The position numbers and the translations under genes are program-made. From assembly GCA_002507205.1 (NCBI GenBank), contig DAZF01000072.1:53504-79581 (forward strand): a stretch of DNA of 26,078 nt. Direction: 5' to 3'. Below the pieces are notes generated by a model that did not search any database, was not told where the DNA came from, and saw only the letters and a program-made list of their open reading frames with translations. The DNA is from Methanolobus sp. UBA32. Lineage in GTDB: Archaea; Halobacteriota; Methanosarcinia; Methanosarcinales; Methanosarcinaceae. The first letter of the stretch is position 1. Each line of letters opens with the position of its first letter. Shown piece by piece: positions 16,013 to 23,862 of the stretch.

Positions 16013-16047
16013 ATAAAGAAAAAGCAGGAAAAAGGCTAATTGAGCCC
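16013..16047 (-). terminator. Intrinsic terminator after the ATPase/FG-GAP cluster
   Basis: On the minus strand GGGCT (16043-16047), a 5-nt loop and AGCC (16034-16037) form a short GC stem followed by TTTTTCC and TTTTTCTTT. It lies after the hemerythrin remnant and before the ArsR gene. Confidence 0.5.
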
Positions 16048-16149
16048 ATTTTCAATAAATAGTGGTGCATACTTCTTGTCCGTATCCTGTATGTGCTCAA
16101 CAAGCCAGTCCTTTAGGAAGTTCAGGATATCATAACTAACTCCTGCTTC
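16036..16149 (-). pseudogene. Bacteriohemerythrin C-terminal remnant
   Basis: Reading on in frame past the TGA of the FG-GAP-like gene gives 37 codons to a TAG: EAGVSYDILNFLKDWL, then VEHIQDTDKKYAPLFIENGLN. This matches the end of bacteriohemerythrins (FLKDWLVxHIxxxDKKYAPF), including the last helix His and Asp that bind the di-iron site. There is no in-frame ATG, GTG or TTG with a ribosome-binding site, and the first three-quarters of a hemerythrin is missing. I call it a fossil of an oxygen-binding protein gene. The similarity is judged by eye from family knowledge. Confidence 0.6.
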
Positions 16150-17496
16150 TCAGTACCATATTCTTAGTACTCCGGCATCTGTTCCCACGCCCATGGCAAC
16201 ACTGTTATTTGCCAGTTTCACAGCTGCAATATTGGTACTAAGAGTCCCTTCAAGCAGAAGATGCCCCAGGACATGAATACCTGTCTCATTGTGTTCCAGT
16301 ACTGCCAATTCCCTGAAATTCTGAGTTGGAACAAGCAATTCGAAATGAGTATCATTGTCAAAGTTTCCTGCAACAGCCATGTCCAGGTCTCTTGACCCAA
16401 ACATATGGGAGCTATAACCTGAAAGACCTGACATTACTGTCAGTTCATCCTCATTAAGATGATAGAATTCCACGATTCCTCCAATATGTGGTGTAAGCAC
16501 ATCTGCTATCTCTATTTCTCCGTTTGGTCCAAAAGGTGCAATGGCTATTTGATGTCTCCATCTATATCCATTTCCTGTGGTGGGTCCTGATGCCATAATA
16601 TTTCCATCGTCATCAAAAACCACAAGTCTTGCACCTTCCTTTGCATTGCTCAAAGTGACAATTATCTCACGTATCCCGTTGCCATCAAGGTCAGTCCAGA
16701 TTGGAGCTATGCCTTCGATAACATCCCCTTCGGGAATATCGATGATTTTATCAATTGCAGGTGTTCCTGCAGTTTCGACAAGTGTAATGCTCGAAGCCTC
16801 TACACTGTCACCCAGCACTCCGTGTTTGTAATCTTCAGTTGGACCTGTCAGTAATAATATTCTTTCATCTTCATCCAACAGCAGGCGTGCGTCGGGAAGG
16901 GCATCGACTTCAAGACGTGCTGATTCCCTGTCATTCACCCTGAAGACCAGATCTCCTGATGTTTCTATGAACACCGTCCTTCCTGAGCTTGCAAGAACAA
17001 CCGGGTGGCTTAGAAGCGATTCATTCCACAGCCCCGGTGCAAGCAAAAAAGCTTCATCGTTCTTGAGCATAAGTGTCGGAGGGCTGTCTGCATGGATTTT
17101 AGCAGGACTTATGTTCACCTTGTCAATCTCGCCATCGGATAATTCAAAGGCTTCCACTGTGCCATCATCAAGTACCGCAGCCCAGATGCTTCCGTTGTTT
17201 GAAGCTGCTGAAACAACCCATTCAGGTTTACCTGACAGTTCCACATCTGTGTAATCTGCATTCAGCAGATCCATATTACCCTGTACTACCCTGTTCCCGT
17301 CCGGCTGCAGGTATGTATATGCAAGTGTGAAAGGTGTTCTGTAATTGAAAGTACAGTAATCGCAATCCAGTATCTCTTCAGGTATTATGACATCTTCCTG
17401 AGCATCCCTTGTACCATTCATTACTATGGCAATGAGAACTATGACCACAAGCATTCCAAGAAGTATGAACGTTATGTTCCTGTTTCCAGCCATCAT
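16150..17496 (-). CDS. Membrane-anchored FG-GAP/beta-propeller-like protein
   Basis: A 448-residue protein with one N-terminal membrane segment (NITFILLGMLVVIVLIAIVMNG) and a large extracytoplasmic part. Residues 45-50 contain DCDYCTF, a CxxC. The remainder looks like a beta-propeller of FG-GAP/VCBS type, with Asp-rich calcium-like loops (WTDLDGNGIREIIVTL, VFDDDGNIMASG, GNFDNDTHFELLVPT). Function unknown. I reject the longer 476-residue frame because its first 28 residues run inside the ATPase gene. The ATG at 17496 overlaps the ATPase stop as ATGA (a second ATG at 17493 overlaps by one base), so the two proteins are translationally coupled and may work together at the membrane. Its end directly abuts a hemerythrin remnant. 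Confidence 0.75.
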   Translation of the reverse strand: MMAGNRNITFILLGMLVVIVLIAIVMNGTRDAQEDVIIPEEILDCDYCTFNYRTPFTLAYTYLQPDGNRVVQGNMDLLNADYTDVELSGKPEWVVSAASNNGSIWAAVLDDGTVEAFELSDGEIDKVNISPAKIHADSPPTLMLKNDEAFLLAPGLWNESLLSHPVVLASSGRTVFIETSGDLVFRVNDRESARLEVDALPDARLLLDEDERILLLTGPTEDYKHGVLGDSVEASSITLVETAGTPAIDKIIDIPEGDVIEGIAPIWTDLDGNGIREIIVTLSNAKEGARLVVFDDDGNIMASGPTTGNGYRWRHQIAIAPFGPNGEIEIADVLTPHIGGIVEFYHLNEDELTVMSGLSGYSSHMFGSRDLDMAVAGNFDNDTHFELLVPTQNFRELAVLEHNETGIHVLGHLLLEGTLSTNIAAVKLANNSVAMGVGTDAGVLRIWY

Positions 17497-20174
17497 GTGT
17501 TTTTCACTTTTATTGTGATGTATTTTAGTCCCTCTGCACAGAGGAACGTAGTGAAAGCAACACCAATAGGCATGATCCACTCTCCAGCCGACAGTGGCAG
17601 CAACCCGAATGCTTCGTTCAGGTGAGGGATATACATGACTGACATGGTGGCAAAAAATGTAGCCAGCACACCTGCTATCATGAGCTTGTTAGTGAAAATC
17701 CCTATACTTAATACAGAACGTTCAAGTGACCTGAAAGCCAGCGGTATGAAAAGTATCATACTGACTACGGTTGCAAACGTGAGTGTTCTTGCCATGACGG
17801 TATCTCCGGCAGGGTCACTCCATGCAAACACAAGGAAAGATGCTATTCCCATAATGAATGCCAGGGTAATTACCAGAAACAAATTCCTCTTTTTCAGGAA
17901 ACCATCACTCGGGTCACGGGGTGGCCTTTTCATAATTCCATCTGCGGCAGGGTCAAGTCCCAGTGAGATTGCAGGCATAATCTCATTGAACATATTGATG
18001 AAAAGTATTTGGAGTGCCAGCAGTGGTATGAGGTCAAAACCAAGCAGACTGATACCTGCCATGATGAGAATTATCAGGGTGAAGTTCCTTGATATAAGAT
18101 ATGTTATGAACTTCTCGATGTTGTTATAGATCGTTCTTCCGCCTTTGACAGCTTCCACAATGGTGGCAAAATTATCATCCTGAAGTATCATTACACTGGA
18201 TTCTTTTGCAACATCAGTACCCTTTATTCCCATGGCAATACCAATATCTGCTTTTTTAAGTGCAGGTGCATCATTGACCCCATCGCCTGTCATGGCAACG
18301 ATATGTCCTTTCTTCTGCAGGGCATCAACTATCCTGAGTTTCTGTTCCGGCATTGTCCTGGCATAAACATTGATGTTCTCAACTATAATTGAGAATTCTT
18401 CATCACTCAGCTCGTTGAGTTCATCTCCGGTTACTGCGCAATCGGCTGCTATGCGCTGAAGTTTTTCATCTTCATAGACTCCACATCCCTGTTTATCTGC
18501 AAAGAGTCCGATACTTCTGCCAATAGCCTTTGCAGTCTCCTGGTTATCTCCGGTTATCATGATAACCTGAATGCCGGCATTCCTGCACATTTCCACTGCA
18601 GTTTTTACTTCTTCACGTGGCGGGTCTATCATGGCAACAAGCCCGAGAAAAGTCATCTCCTTTTCAAAGTTTCCATCAAGACCATGCCCTGGCATTTCTT
18701 TACATGCGACTGCCAGCACACGATAGGCAGAACTTGCAAACTCAAGGTTCCTCTCCAGTATTGCTTCCCTGTCCTGCTGTGTGATTGTGTATAATTCCCC
18801 GTTCTTTTCAATATGGGTGCATTCGGGAAGAACGAATTCAGGCGCTCCTTTTGTGAATGAGATCGTTCCGCTCCCGGTGCTATGGATGGTTGTCATTATT
18901 TTCCTTTCAGAGGTGAAAACGATCTCTTCAACCATGGCATAGTCTTTTTCCAGTTCATCCTTCCATAGGTCTGCTTTTGCAGCGGCAACAGTGAGTGCTA
19001 TTTCTGTAGGGTCCCCGACAACCTCCCATTTATCCTGTCTTTTTTCGATGGCAGAATTATTACATAGTGCAATAGCTTTCAGAAGTTTTACGGACGTCTC
19101 TTCTTCCGTCACATCAACCCTGTCACCTCTTTTCTGAAAATCTCCTTTTGGCACGTACCCTGCCCCTGTCAGCTCAAGCGCGTTCCCGCTGACAAATATT
19201 TTCTCCACGGTCATCTCATTCTTGGTTAGGGTGCCTGTTTTATCCGTACATATGACTGTTGTGGAACCGAGAGTTTCAACTGCCAGCATCTTTCGGATAA
19301 TGGCATTGTGACCCGCCATTTTTTTCATACCATAGGCAAGGGTTATTGTAAGTGTAAGCGGCAACCCTTCAGGTACTGCTGCCACAGCAAGTGCAAGGGA
19401 TATCAAAAGCATATCAGCAAATGGAGCTCCGATGGCAATACCAATTGCAAAAGTGATTGCAGAGGCAAGTATTGCGAGTATTGCAAGTGTCAGGGATAAT
19501 TTTGTAATCTTCACCTGCAGGGGTGTATCCTCGCTTTTTGTCTGTATGAGGCTGGCGATCTTCCCTATCTGTGTCTGCATTCCGGTAGCTGTGACCAGTG
19601 CCTTGCATTTTCCGTGAACCAGCTGGGTGCCTGCAAAGATGCTCTCATTCCCTGTTTTTCCAACAGGTACGCTTTCCCCGGTCAGGGCAGATTCATCCAG
19701 TCTCAGGGCAACAGTATCAAAAAGGACAGCATCTGCAGGAACCTTATCTCCGGTTTCCAGAACCAGCACATCTCCGGGAACTATCTCAGTTGTGAGTATC
19801 TTCCGGAGTTTCTGGTCCCGGAAGACCGTTGTTTCTGGCTGTACTATACTTTTGAGGGCTTCCATTGCTTTTTCAGCCCTGTACTCCTGTATAAAACCAA
19901 GTACGATAACAACAGCAATTGTGAACATTATTACCCAGAAATCAATGGTCTCATTGATCATCAGGGAAATTACAGCCGCAGCCATGAGCACCCAGACTAT
20001 CAGGTTCACGAATTGTCCGGCAAAGACCTTCAATGCCGTAGTTTTTTCCTTCTCCTCAAGTTCGTTCTTTCCGTATTTCTCTATCCTTTCAAGGGCTTCC
20101 TGATTGGGAAGTCCTTTTTCGGAGCTCTCAAGTTCTGTGAATATTTCTTCGATTCCCACGGGTACATTTCCCAC
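17493..20174 (-). CDS. P2-type cation-transporting ATPase
   Basis: An 893-residue P-type ATPase of the calcium-ATPase-like group. Visible in order: cation_ATPase_N region, actuator TGES (165-168), M4 PEGLP (268-272), phosphorylation motif DKTGT (Asp311), KGAPE (442-446), TGDN (541-544), TGDGVNDAPAL (629-639) and ten membrane segments. Against SERCA by eye, M4 Glu, Asn697 (N768) and Asn727 (N796) are kept, but E771 is Leu700, T799 is Asn730 and D800 is Glu731, so calcium site I is lost and the ion is uncertain (Ca, Mn, Na or H). The start is GTG, with CAGGGAG 8 nt upstream. It lies 53 nt after the PfkB gene and overlaps the FG-GAP-like gene. Confidence 0.92.
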   Translation of the reverse strand: MGNVPVGIEEIFTELESSEKGLPNQEALERIEKYGKNELEEKEKTTALKVFAGQFVNLIVWVLMAAAVISLMINETIDFWVIMFTIAVVIVLGFIQEYRAEKAMEALKSIVQPETTVFRDQKLRKILTTEIVPGDVLVLETGDKVPADAVLFDTVALRLDESALTGESVPVGKTGNESIFAGTQLVHGKCKALVTATGMQTQIGKIASLIQTKSEDTPLQVKITKLSLTLAILAILASAITFAIGIAIGAPFADMLLISLALAVAAVPEGLPLTLTITLAYGMKKMAGHNAIIRKMLAVETLGSTTVICTDKTGTLTKNEMTVEKIFVSGNALELTGAGYVPKGDFQKRGDRVDVTEEETSVKLLKAIALCNNSAIEKRQDKWEVVGDPTEIALTVAAAKADLWKDELEKDYAMVEEIVFTSERKIMTTIHSTGSGTISFTKGAPEFVLPECTHIEKNGELYTITQQDREAILERNLEFASSAYRVLAVACKEMPGHGLDGNFEKEMTFLGLVAMIDPPREEVKTAVEMCRNAGIQVIMITGDNQETAKAIGRSIGLFADKQGCGVYEDEKLQRIAADCAVTGDELNELSDEEFSIIVENINVYARTMPEQKLRIVDALQKKGHIVAMTGDGVNDAPALKKADIGIAMGIKGTDVAKESSVMILQDDNFATIVEAVKGGRTIYNNIEKFITYLISRNFTLIILIMAGISLLGFDLIPLLALQILFINMFNEIMPAISLGLDPAADGIMKRPPRDPSDGFLKKRNLFLVITLAFIMGIASFLVFAWSDPAGDTVMARTLTFATVVSMILFIPLAFRSLERSVLSIGIFTNKLMIAGVLATFFATMSVMYIPHLNEAFGLLPLSAGEWIMPIGVAFTTFLCAEGLKYITIKVKNT

Positions 20175-20227
20175 TGTATTTACTCCCTGTCCACTTTGTC
20201 AATATAATTGAATTATCATTATTGGTA

Positions 20228-21145
20228 TTATATCTTTTTTAAGCCGGTGGCAAAATCATTGGATATATAGTTCTCAGTGCTCATGCAGACCTGGGATGCA
20301 AAATCAATGGCTTTTCCTATTATTTCATCCCACATTTTTTCTGAAACACATCCCATATCTCTTATTTTCCTTGAATGCAACATGTAAGCAATGCCCGCAT
20401 TGAAACTGTCACCTGCTCCAACGGTGCTAACTGTTTCTATAGCAGGTACACTGTAGTATTTTGAAAAAGAAGGTGTCTTCAGGTACACTCCATCGGAACT
20501 GGATGTGTAGATAAGGAATTTGCAGCCATTCATCTTGATAAAATCATATGCTTCATCTGAATTCATGCATCCATGTATCATCCTCATATCTTCATCCGAA
20601 GCTCTTACAATGTCTGAATATGCTATGTTCCCAGATATCATGGGCTTTATGTCCTCAGGAAGTGGAAGCCGTGATGACCGGAAATTCGGGTCGTAAAGAA
20701 TAATGGAACCGGCATTCTTTGCAGAATGGAGCAGTTCTTCAAGTCTGGTTCTGGCTTCTTTTGTTACAGCCAGTATGGACCCAAACATTACAATATCCTC
20801 CGGGCCAAAACAAGGAATGTTTATATGAAGACGCTCTTGCGGAAAGTCCTCATAGAACTCATACGTTGCATCGTTCCTGTCGTTTAAAAAAGCAAGTGAA
20901 AGCGGTGAGCTTCCTTCATACAGGTGGAGATACTCTGTTGATACATTGCTCTCCCTGAGAAATTCGTATATTATATTTCCAACATTGTCACGGGCAAACT
21001 CACTGATGAATGAAACCGGAAAATCTGCGCGTCCAAGTGAGATGGAACTATTGAGCATAGCTCCTCCGGGGCAGGCGGAAATTGGTTTTCCTTTATTGAA
21101 AATGATATCATAGAATGTTTCACTTATTGCAAAGATGCGGGATAT
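20228..21145 (-). CDS. PfkB-family carbohydrate kinase with non-standard start
   Basis: Ribokinase/fructokinase-fold sugar kinase. Seen are the N-terminal glycine motif (CPGGAMLNSSISLGR), DPNFR and the catalytic GAGDSF (TVGAGDSFNAGIAYM). The first ATG, at 21058, falls inside the glycine motif and would remove about 29 conserved residues (IFAISETFYDIIFNKGKPIS and on). Upstream in frame there is no ATG, GTG or TTG before the TGA at 21164. AGGTG (21151-21155) is 5 nt before an ATA codon at 21145, the exact place where ATG would be expected (then S-R-I-F-A-I-S-E-T). I therefore give the 305-residue form starting at ATA; the alternative is a 276-residue truncated product or a sequence error. Confidence 0.75.
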   Translation of the reverse strand: MSRIFAISETFYDIIFNKGKPISACPGGAMLNSSISLGRADFPVSFISEFARDNVGNIIYEFLRESNVSTEYLHLYEGSSPLSLAFLNDRNDATYEFYEDFPQERLHINIPCFGPEDIVMFGSILAVTKEARTRLEELLHSAKNAGSIILYDPNFRSSRLPLPEDIKPMISGNIAYSDIVRASDEDMRMIHGCMNSDEAYDFIKMNGCKFLIYTSSSDGVYLKTPSFSKYYSVPAIETVSTVGAGDSFNAGIAYMLHSRKIRDMGCVSEKMWDEIIGKAIDFASQVCMSTENYISNDFATGLKKI

Positions 21146-21168
21146 GATGACACCTGCCAGTTTTCAGG

Positions 21169-21684
21169 CTATTGTTTATCGGTTATATCTTCCAGAACTC
21201 CCTGGTAATAGATGATCCTTCTATTTTCATCTCTCATGATGGCAGTTCTGTCTTCTACAATCCTCTCATGGCCTTTTTTACTTATGATCCTGTACACCTG
21301 CCTGAAATCATTTGCACCTTCCAGCGCGTTCTCAGTAAGTTCAAGGTGTACGCGGTCAAAATCATCCGGGTGGATAAGGTCTTTGAATGTAACTTTACCA
21401 GATGTGAAATCATCTGCCTTATAACCGAAAGATTCTATTCCCCGGGATATGAATTCTACCGGTGCATCTGCCTTCGGGCTGCGAAGAAACGCTATCACTC
21501 TGGTATTGTTCACAAGTCCTTCGAGTGCTTTAATACGAAGTTCCATCTTTTTCTGCACATCAATTAATTCAGTATCGCACACAGCATCCAGAGTGCTGTC
21601 TTCTTTCAGGCTATCTTCCTTTCTGTCATTATTGCCAAACCCTGTCTTCTGAATGATAGTAACCCCTCCGGTTTCGGATGACAA
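21169..21684 (-). CDS. Stand-alone PAS-domain protein
   Basis: A 171-residue protein with one PAS fold (about residues 53-170): LVNNTRVIAFLRSPKADAPVEFISRGIESFGYKADDF, IHPDDFDRVH, and the C-terminal PAC region YRIISKKGHERIVEDRTAIM...GVLEDITDKQ. No kinase or output domain follows; the reading frame ends properly with TAG. The sensor may act on a partner, as many methanogen histidine kinases carry similar PAS_3 domains, or be a remnant of a kinase. The start is weak: TTG at 21684 with no clear ribosome-binding site; GTG codons at 36 and 44 or ATG at 48 are other options. The PfkB gene follows. Confidence 0.75.
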   Translation of the reverse strand: MSSETGGVTIIQKTGFGNNDRKEDSLKEDSTLDAVCDTELIDVQKKMELRIKALEGLVNNTRVIAFLRSPKADAPVEFISRGIESFGYKADDFTSGKVTFKDLIHPDDFDRVHLELTENALEGANDFRQVYRIISKKGHERIVEDRTAIMRDENRRIIYYQGVLEDITDKQ

Positions 21685-21754
21685 TATCCATTAATCATCT
21701 GGTTCAGTAAATAATCTCATTCAATAATTTAAGTAATTGTTGTCCTGTGCATTT

Positions 21755-22927
21755 CTACTCGGATACTGTTAATCCTCTCTCCTTGTATCTGATAGACATT
21801 TCCAGTAATATGGGACTGATTATTATGGATATGACAACCATCAGTACAATGGAGGAAAACACTTCATTGCTTATTATACCAAGTTCCTTGCCGATGGCAA
21901 TGACCACAAGTTCCACTCCTGCGCGTGGCATCATTCCTATTCCGAATATCAGGCTATCCATGGAACTGAAACCCACCAGCTTTGTACCAATGAATCCCCC
22001 GATTAGCTTTCCCGAAAGGGCAAGTACGATAACAAGGATAGCAAACATGCCTGCGGTGTACAACACTTCGGTCTCTACTGAAAGTCCGATGAAAGCAAAG
22101 AAAAGTGGGGTGAAAAATCCATAGGCAATGCCGCTGACCTTTTTCTGTACAGCCTCTATCTTTGCAAGCGGCAGGTCCGAAAGAAGCACACCACCGAAAA
22201 AAGCACCAATCACAGCATGGAGTCCGAATTTTTCAGACAGGTATGCAGAGAACAGTGCAATGAGTATCACAAAGGAGAACAGTGATTCTTTTGTGTGCAT
22301 TTTTTGTATATGCTCAAAGAGGCGTGGGAAAAGTTTCCATCCCATAAAACCCATAATTAGTATGAAGGCCAGTATCTGTCCCAGTATCCAAAATATATGG
22401 ATGCCTGAAGGGAATTGATTGAGCGTTGCGAAGGATACTACAAGGGACAGCAGGAATATGCCTATGATGTCATCGAATATTGCTGATGTGAGCATCATCG
22501 AACCAGGTTTGCTCGACAGGTAATCAGTATCTATCAATGTTTTTACAACGACACTAATGCTTGTTGGGCTGAAAGCGACAGCCATGAAAAGGCTTTCTGT
22601 AAAACCAAAACCAAACATCTTCCCCAGCATGAACCCAAAGCCAAATGCTACAAGTATCTGTGACAGTGTGGGAATAAGCGCGCTTGTTGATGCAGCTTTC
22701 AGGTCTTTTAGGTGCACTTCTTTGTAGCCTGCGGTGAACAGCAGGAATATAGCACCAAGTTCTGCAAAGAACGCAAAGGTTTCAATGTCATCCGGCCTGA
22801 AAGCAAAGGCAAAGAGAAATCCGGCTCCAATCTCTCCGATTATACCAGGTAGTCCGGATCTTTCACAGACCTCACTGAGTATTCTTGCCAGAAACAGTAT
22901 GACCAGTATCTGGAGGAGAGTTTCCAT
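21755..22927 (-). CDS. CPA2-family Na+(K+)/H+ antiporter
   Basis: A 390-residue membrane protein of the KefB/NapA group, exchanging Na+ or K+ for protons. About 12 hydrophobic segments are visible. The paired acidic motif SAIFDDIIGIFLL near residues 148-160 is the DD form typical of electrogenic CPA2 antiporters, and SPTSISVVV and MMPRAGVELVVIAIG are conserved helical breaks. The cytosolic RCK/TrkA-N domain of Kef-type channels is missing; the CBS protein encoded just upstream (6 nt gap) probably gives the ligand-sensing function instead. Confidence 0.93.
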   Translation of the reverse strand: METLLQILVILFLARILSEVCERSGLPGIIGEIGAGFLFAFAFRPDDIETFAFFAELGAIFLLFTAGYKEVHLKDLKAASTSALIPTLSQILVAFGFGFMLGKMFGFGFTESLFMAVAFSPTSISVVVKTLIDTDYLSSKPGSMMLTSAIFDDIIGIFLLSLVVSFATLNQFPSGIHIFWILGQILAFILIMGFMGWKLFPRLFEHIQKMHTKESLFSFVILIALFSAYLSEKFGLHAVIGAFFGGVLLSDLPLAKIEAVQKKVSGIAYGFFTPLFFAFIGLSVETEVLYTAGMFAILVIVLALSGKLIGGFIGTKLVGFSSMDSLIFGIGMMPRAGVELVVIAIGKELGIISNEVFSSIVLMVVISIIISPILLEMSIRYKERGLTVSE

Positions 22928-22933
22928 TGATCA

Positions 22934-23452
22934 TTATCCCCGTAACTCGTATATCTTTTTGATCAGGTCTGATTTAGAAATAATGCCAACCAGTTTCTTG
23001 TCATCAACGACACACATGCGATTGATATGGTGTTTTATCATGAGATCTGCGGCTTCACAGAGACTGGCATCGTGGGATATGGTGACGGGATGGTGGACCA
23101 TAAGGGTGGATGCCTCTTCACTCAATGCTTTTATGGCCATTAAATGAGTATGGTGAGTTCGATGACTTCTTTCAAAAAAGAGTAATTCAAGTATATTATC
23201 CTGATCAATAACACCAACCAGTTCATCATTGGAATTAAGAACAGGGAAACTGTGGTATGGTGTCCTTGTCATAAGTTCAATAATGTTTTCTATAGGCTCG
23301 GTGTCCTTTACAACAGTAGTTTCTTTCGACATTATCTGGCTGACCTTGATATCAGCGCAAATGTCAGACAACCTTGTCCTGTCTCTTGGGCTATCTTCTA
23401 TGCTTTTTCCGTCTTCCGTTTTTTCCAGTTTTTCCTCTTCCTTTCCGGTCAT
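22934..23452 (-). CDS. Two-CBS-domain protein
   Basis: A 172-residue protein with an acidic N-terminal tail (about 33 residues) and two CBS domains: VSQIMSKETTVVKDTEPIENIIELM...GVIDQDNIL, and LMVHHPVTISHDASLCEAADLM...GIISKSDLI. CBS pairs bind adenine nucleotides and often gate transporters. Being 6 nt upstream of the antiporter gene, it most likely regulates the antiporter. The linker contains a His-rich stretch (RSHRTHHTH). No ribosome-binding site precedes the ATG. Confidence 0.92.
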   Translation of the reverse strand: MTGKEEEKLEKTEDGKSIEDSPRDRTRLSDICADIKVSQIMSKETTVVKDTEPIENIIELMTRTPYHSFPVLNSNDELVGVIDQDNILELLFFERSHRTHHTHLMAIKALSEEASTLMVHHPVTISHDASLCEAADLMIKHHINRMCVVDDKKLVGIISKSDLIKKIYELRG

Positions 23453-23473
23453 ATGTATAGGATACTTATTATG

Positions 23474-23508
23474 GAAAAAAATAATGTTATGGAGTGTTTA
23501 AAACTCCA
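23474..23508 (-). terminator. Intrinsic terminator after the FTR-type gene
   Basis: On the minus strand TGGAGT and ACTCCA (23490-23495 and 23503-23508) pair around a 7-nt loop and are followed by ATAACATTATTTTTTT. It closes the ferritin-like/FprA/FTR operon. The 89-bp gap 23453-23541 must also hold the CBS/antiporter promoter. Confidence 0.6.
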
Positions 23509-23541
23509 GTTCTACAGGTTAAAATTAAGGAATATCTGTGT

Positions 23542-23862
23542 TTATTTTATGTAAAGTCCGCACTTGCATGCACCGCGCATTTCAATATCTCTCACTCTTG
23601 CAGCACATGGGCAGATAATCTTCTTATCCTGCTCCTTATCTCCTGTTCTCTTCTGACAGAAGCAGTACCATTCTCCAAACTCCTTCTTGTTGTTGCAAAT
23701 ACCTTTTACAGCAGTTGTGATTACATCCCAGTCAGTGTTGAGCTTGTATCCGGTAGTTTCCGCATTTTTCTTGGACTTTTCATAGAATTCGGCTTCTAGA
23801 TCATTTTCGAATTTCATTGTAACACTCTCGTTATTTTCATATAAACATTCATTTTCATTCAT
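23542..23862 (-). CDS. Ferredoxin:thioredoxin/disulfide reductase catalytic subunit
   Basis: Catalytic beta-chain type protein with a [4Fe-4S] cluster next to a redox-active disulfide, taking electrons from ferredoxin to reduce disulfides. The 106-residue product keeps all six key Cys in three pairs: CFC (67/69), CPC (84/86) and CKC (99/101), in the setting YCFCQKRTGDKEQDKKIICPCAARV...GACKCGLY. Plant FTR has CPC, CPC and CHC, so the middle residues of the first and third differ. No variable chain is needed in archaeal forms. The first ATG directly follows the FprA stop (TAAATG); an ATG 15 codons in is the other option. Confidence 0.92.
   Translation of the reverse strand: MNENECLYENNESVTMKFENDLEAEFYEKSKKNAETTGYKLNTDWDVITTAVKGICNNKKEFGEWYCFCQKRTGDKEQDKKIICPCAARVRDIEMRGACKCGLYIK

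Noticed and set aside
17497..17580. 28-residue N-terminal extension of the FG-GAP-like protein
   Set aside because: Lies wholly inside the ATPase gene; the ATGATG overlap with the ATPase stop and the adjacent membrane anchor mark the better start.
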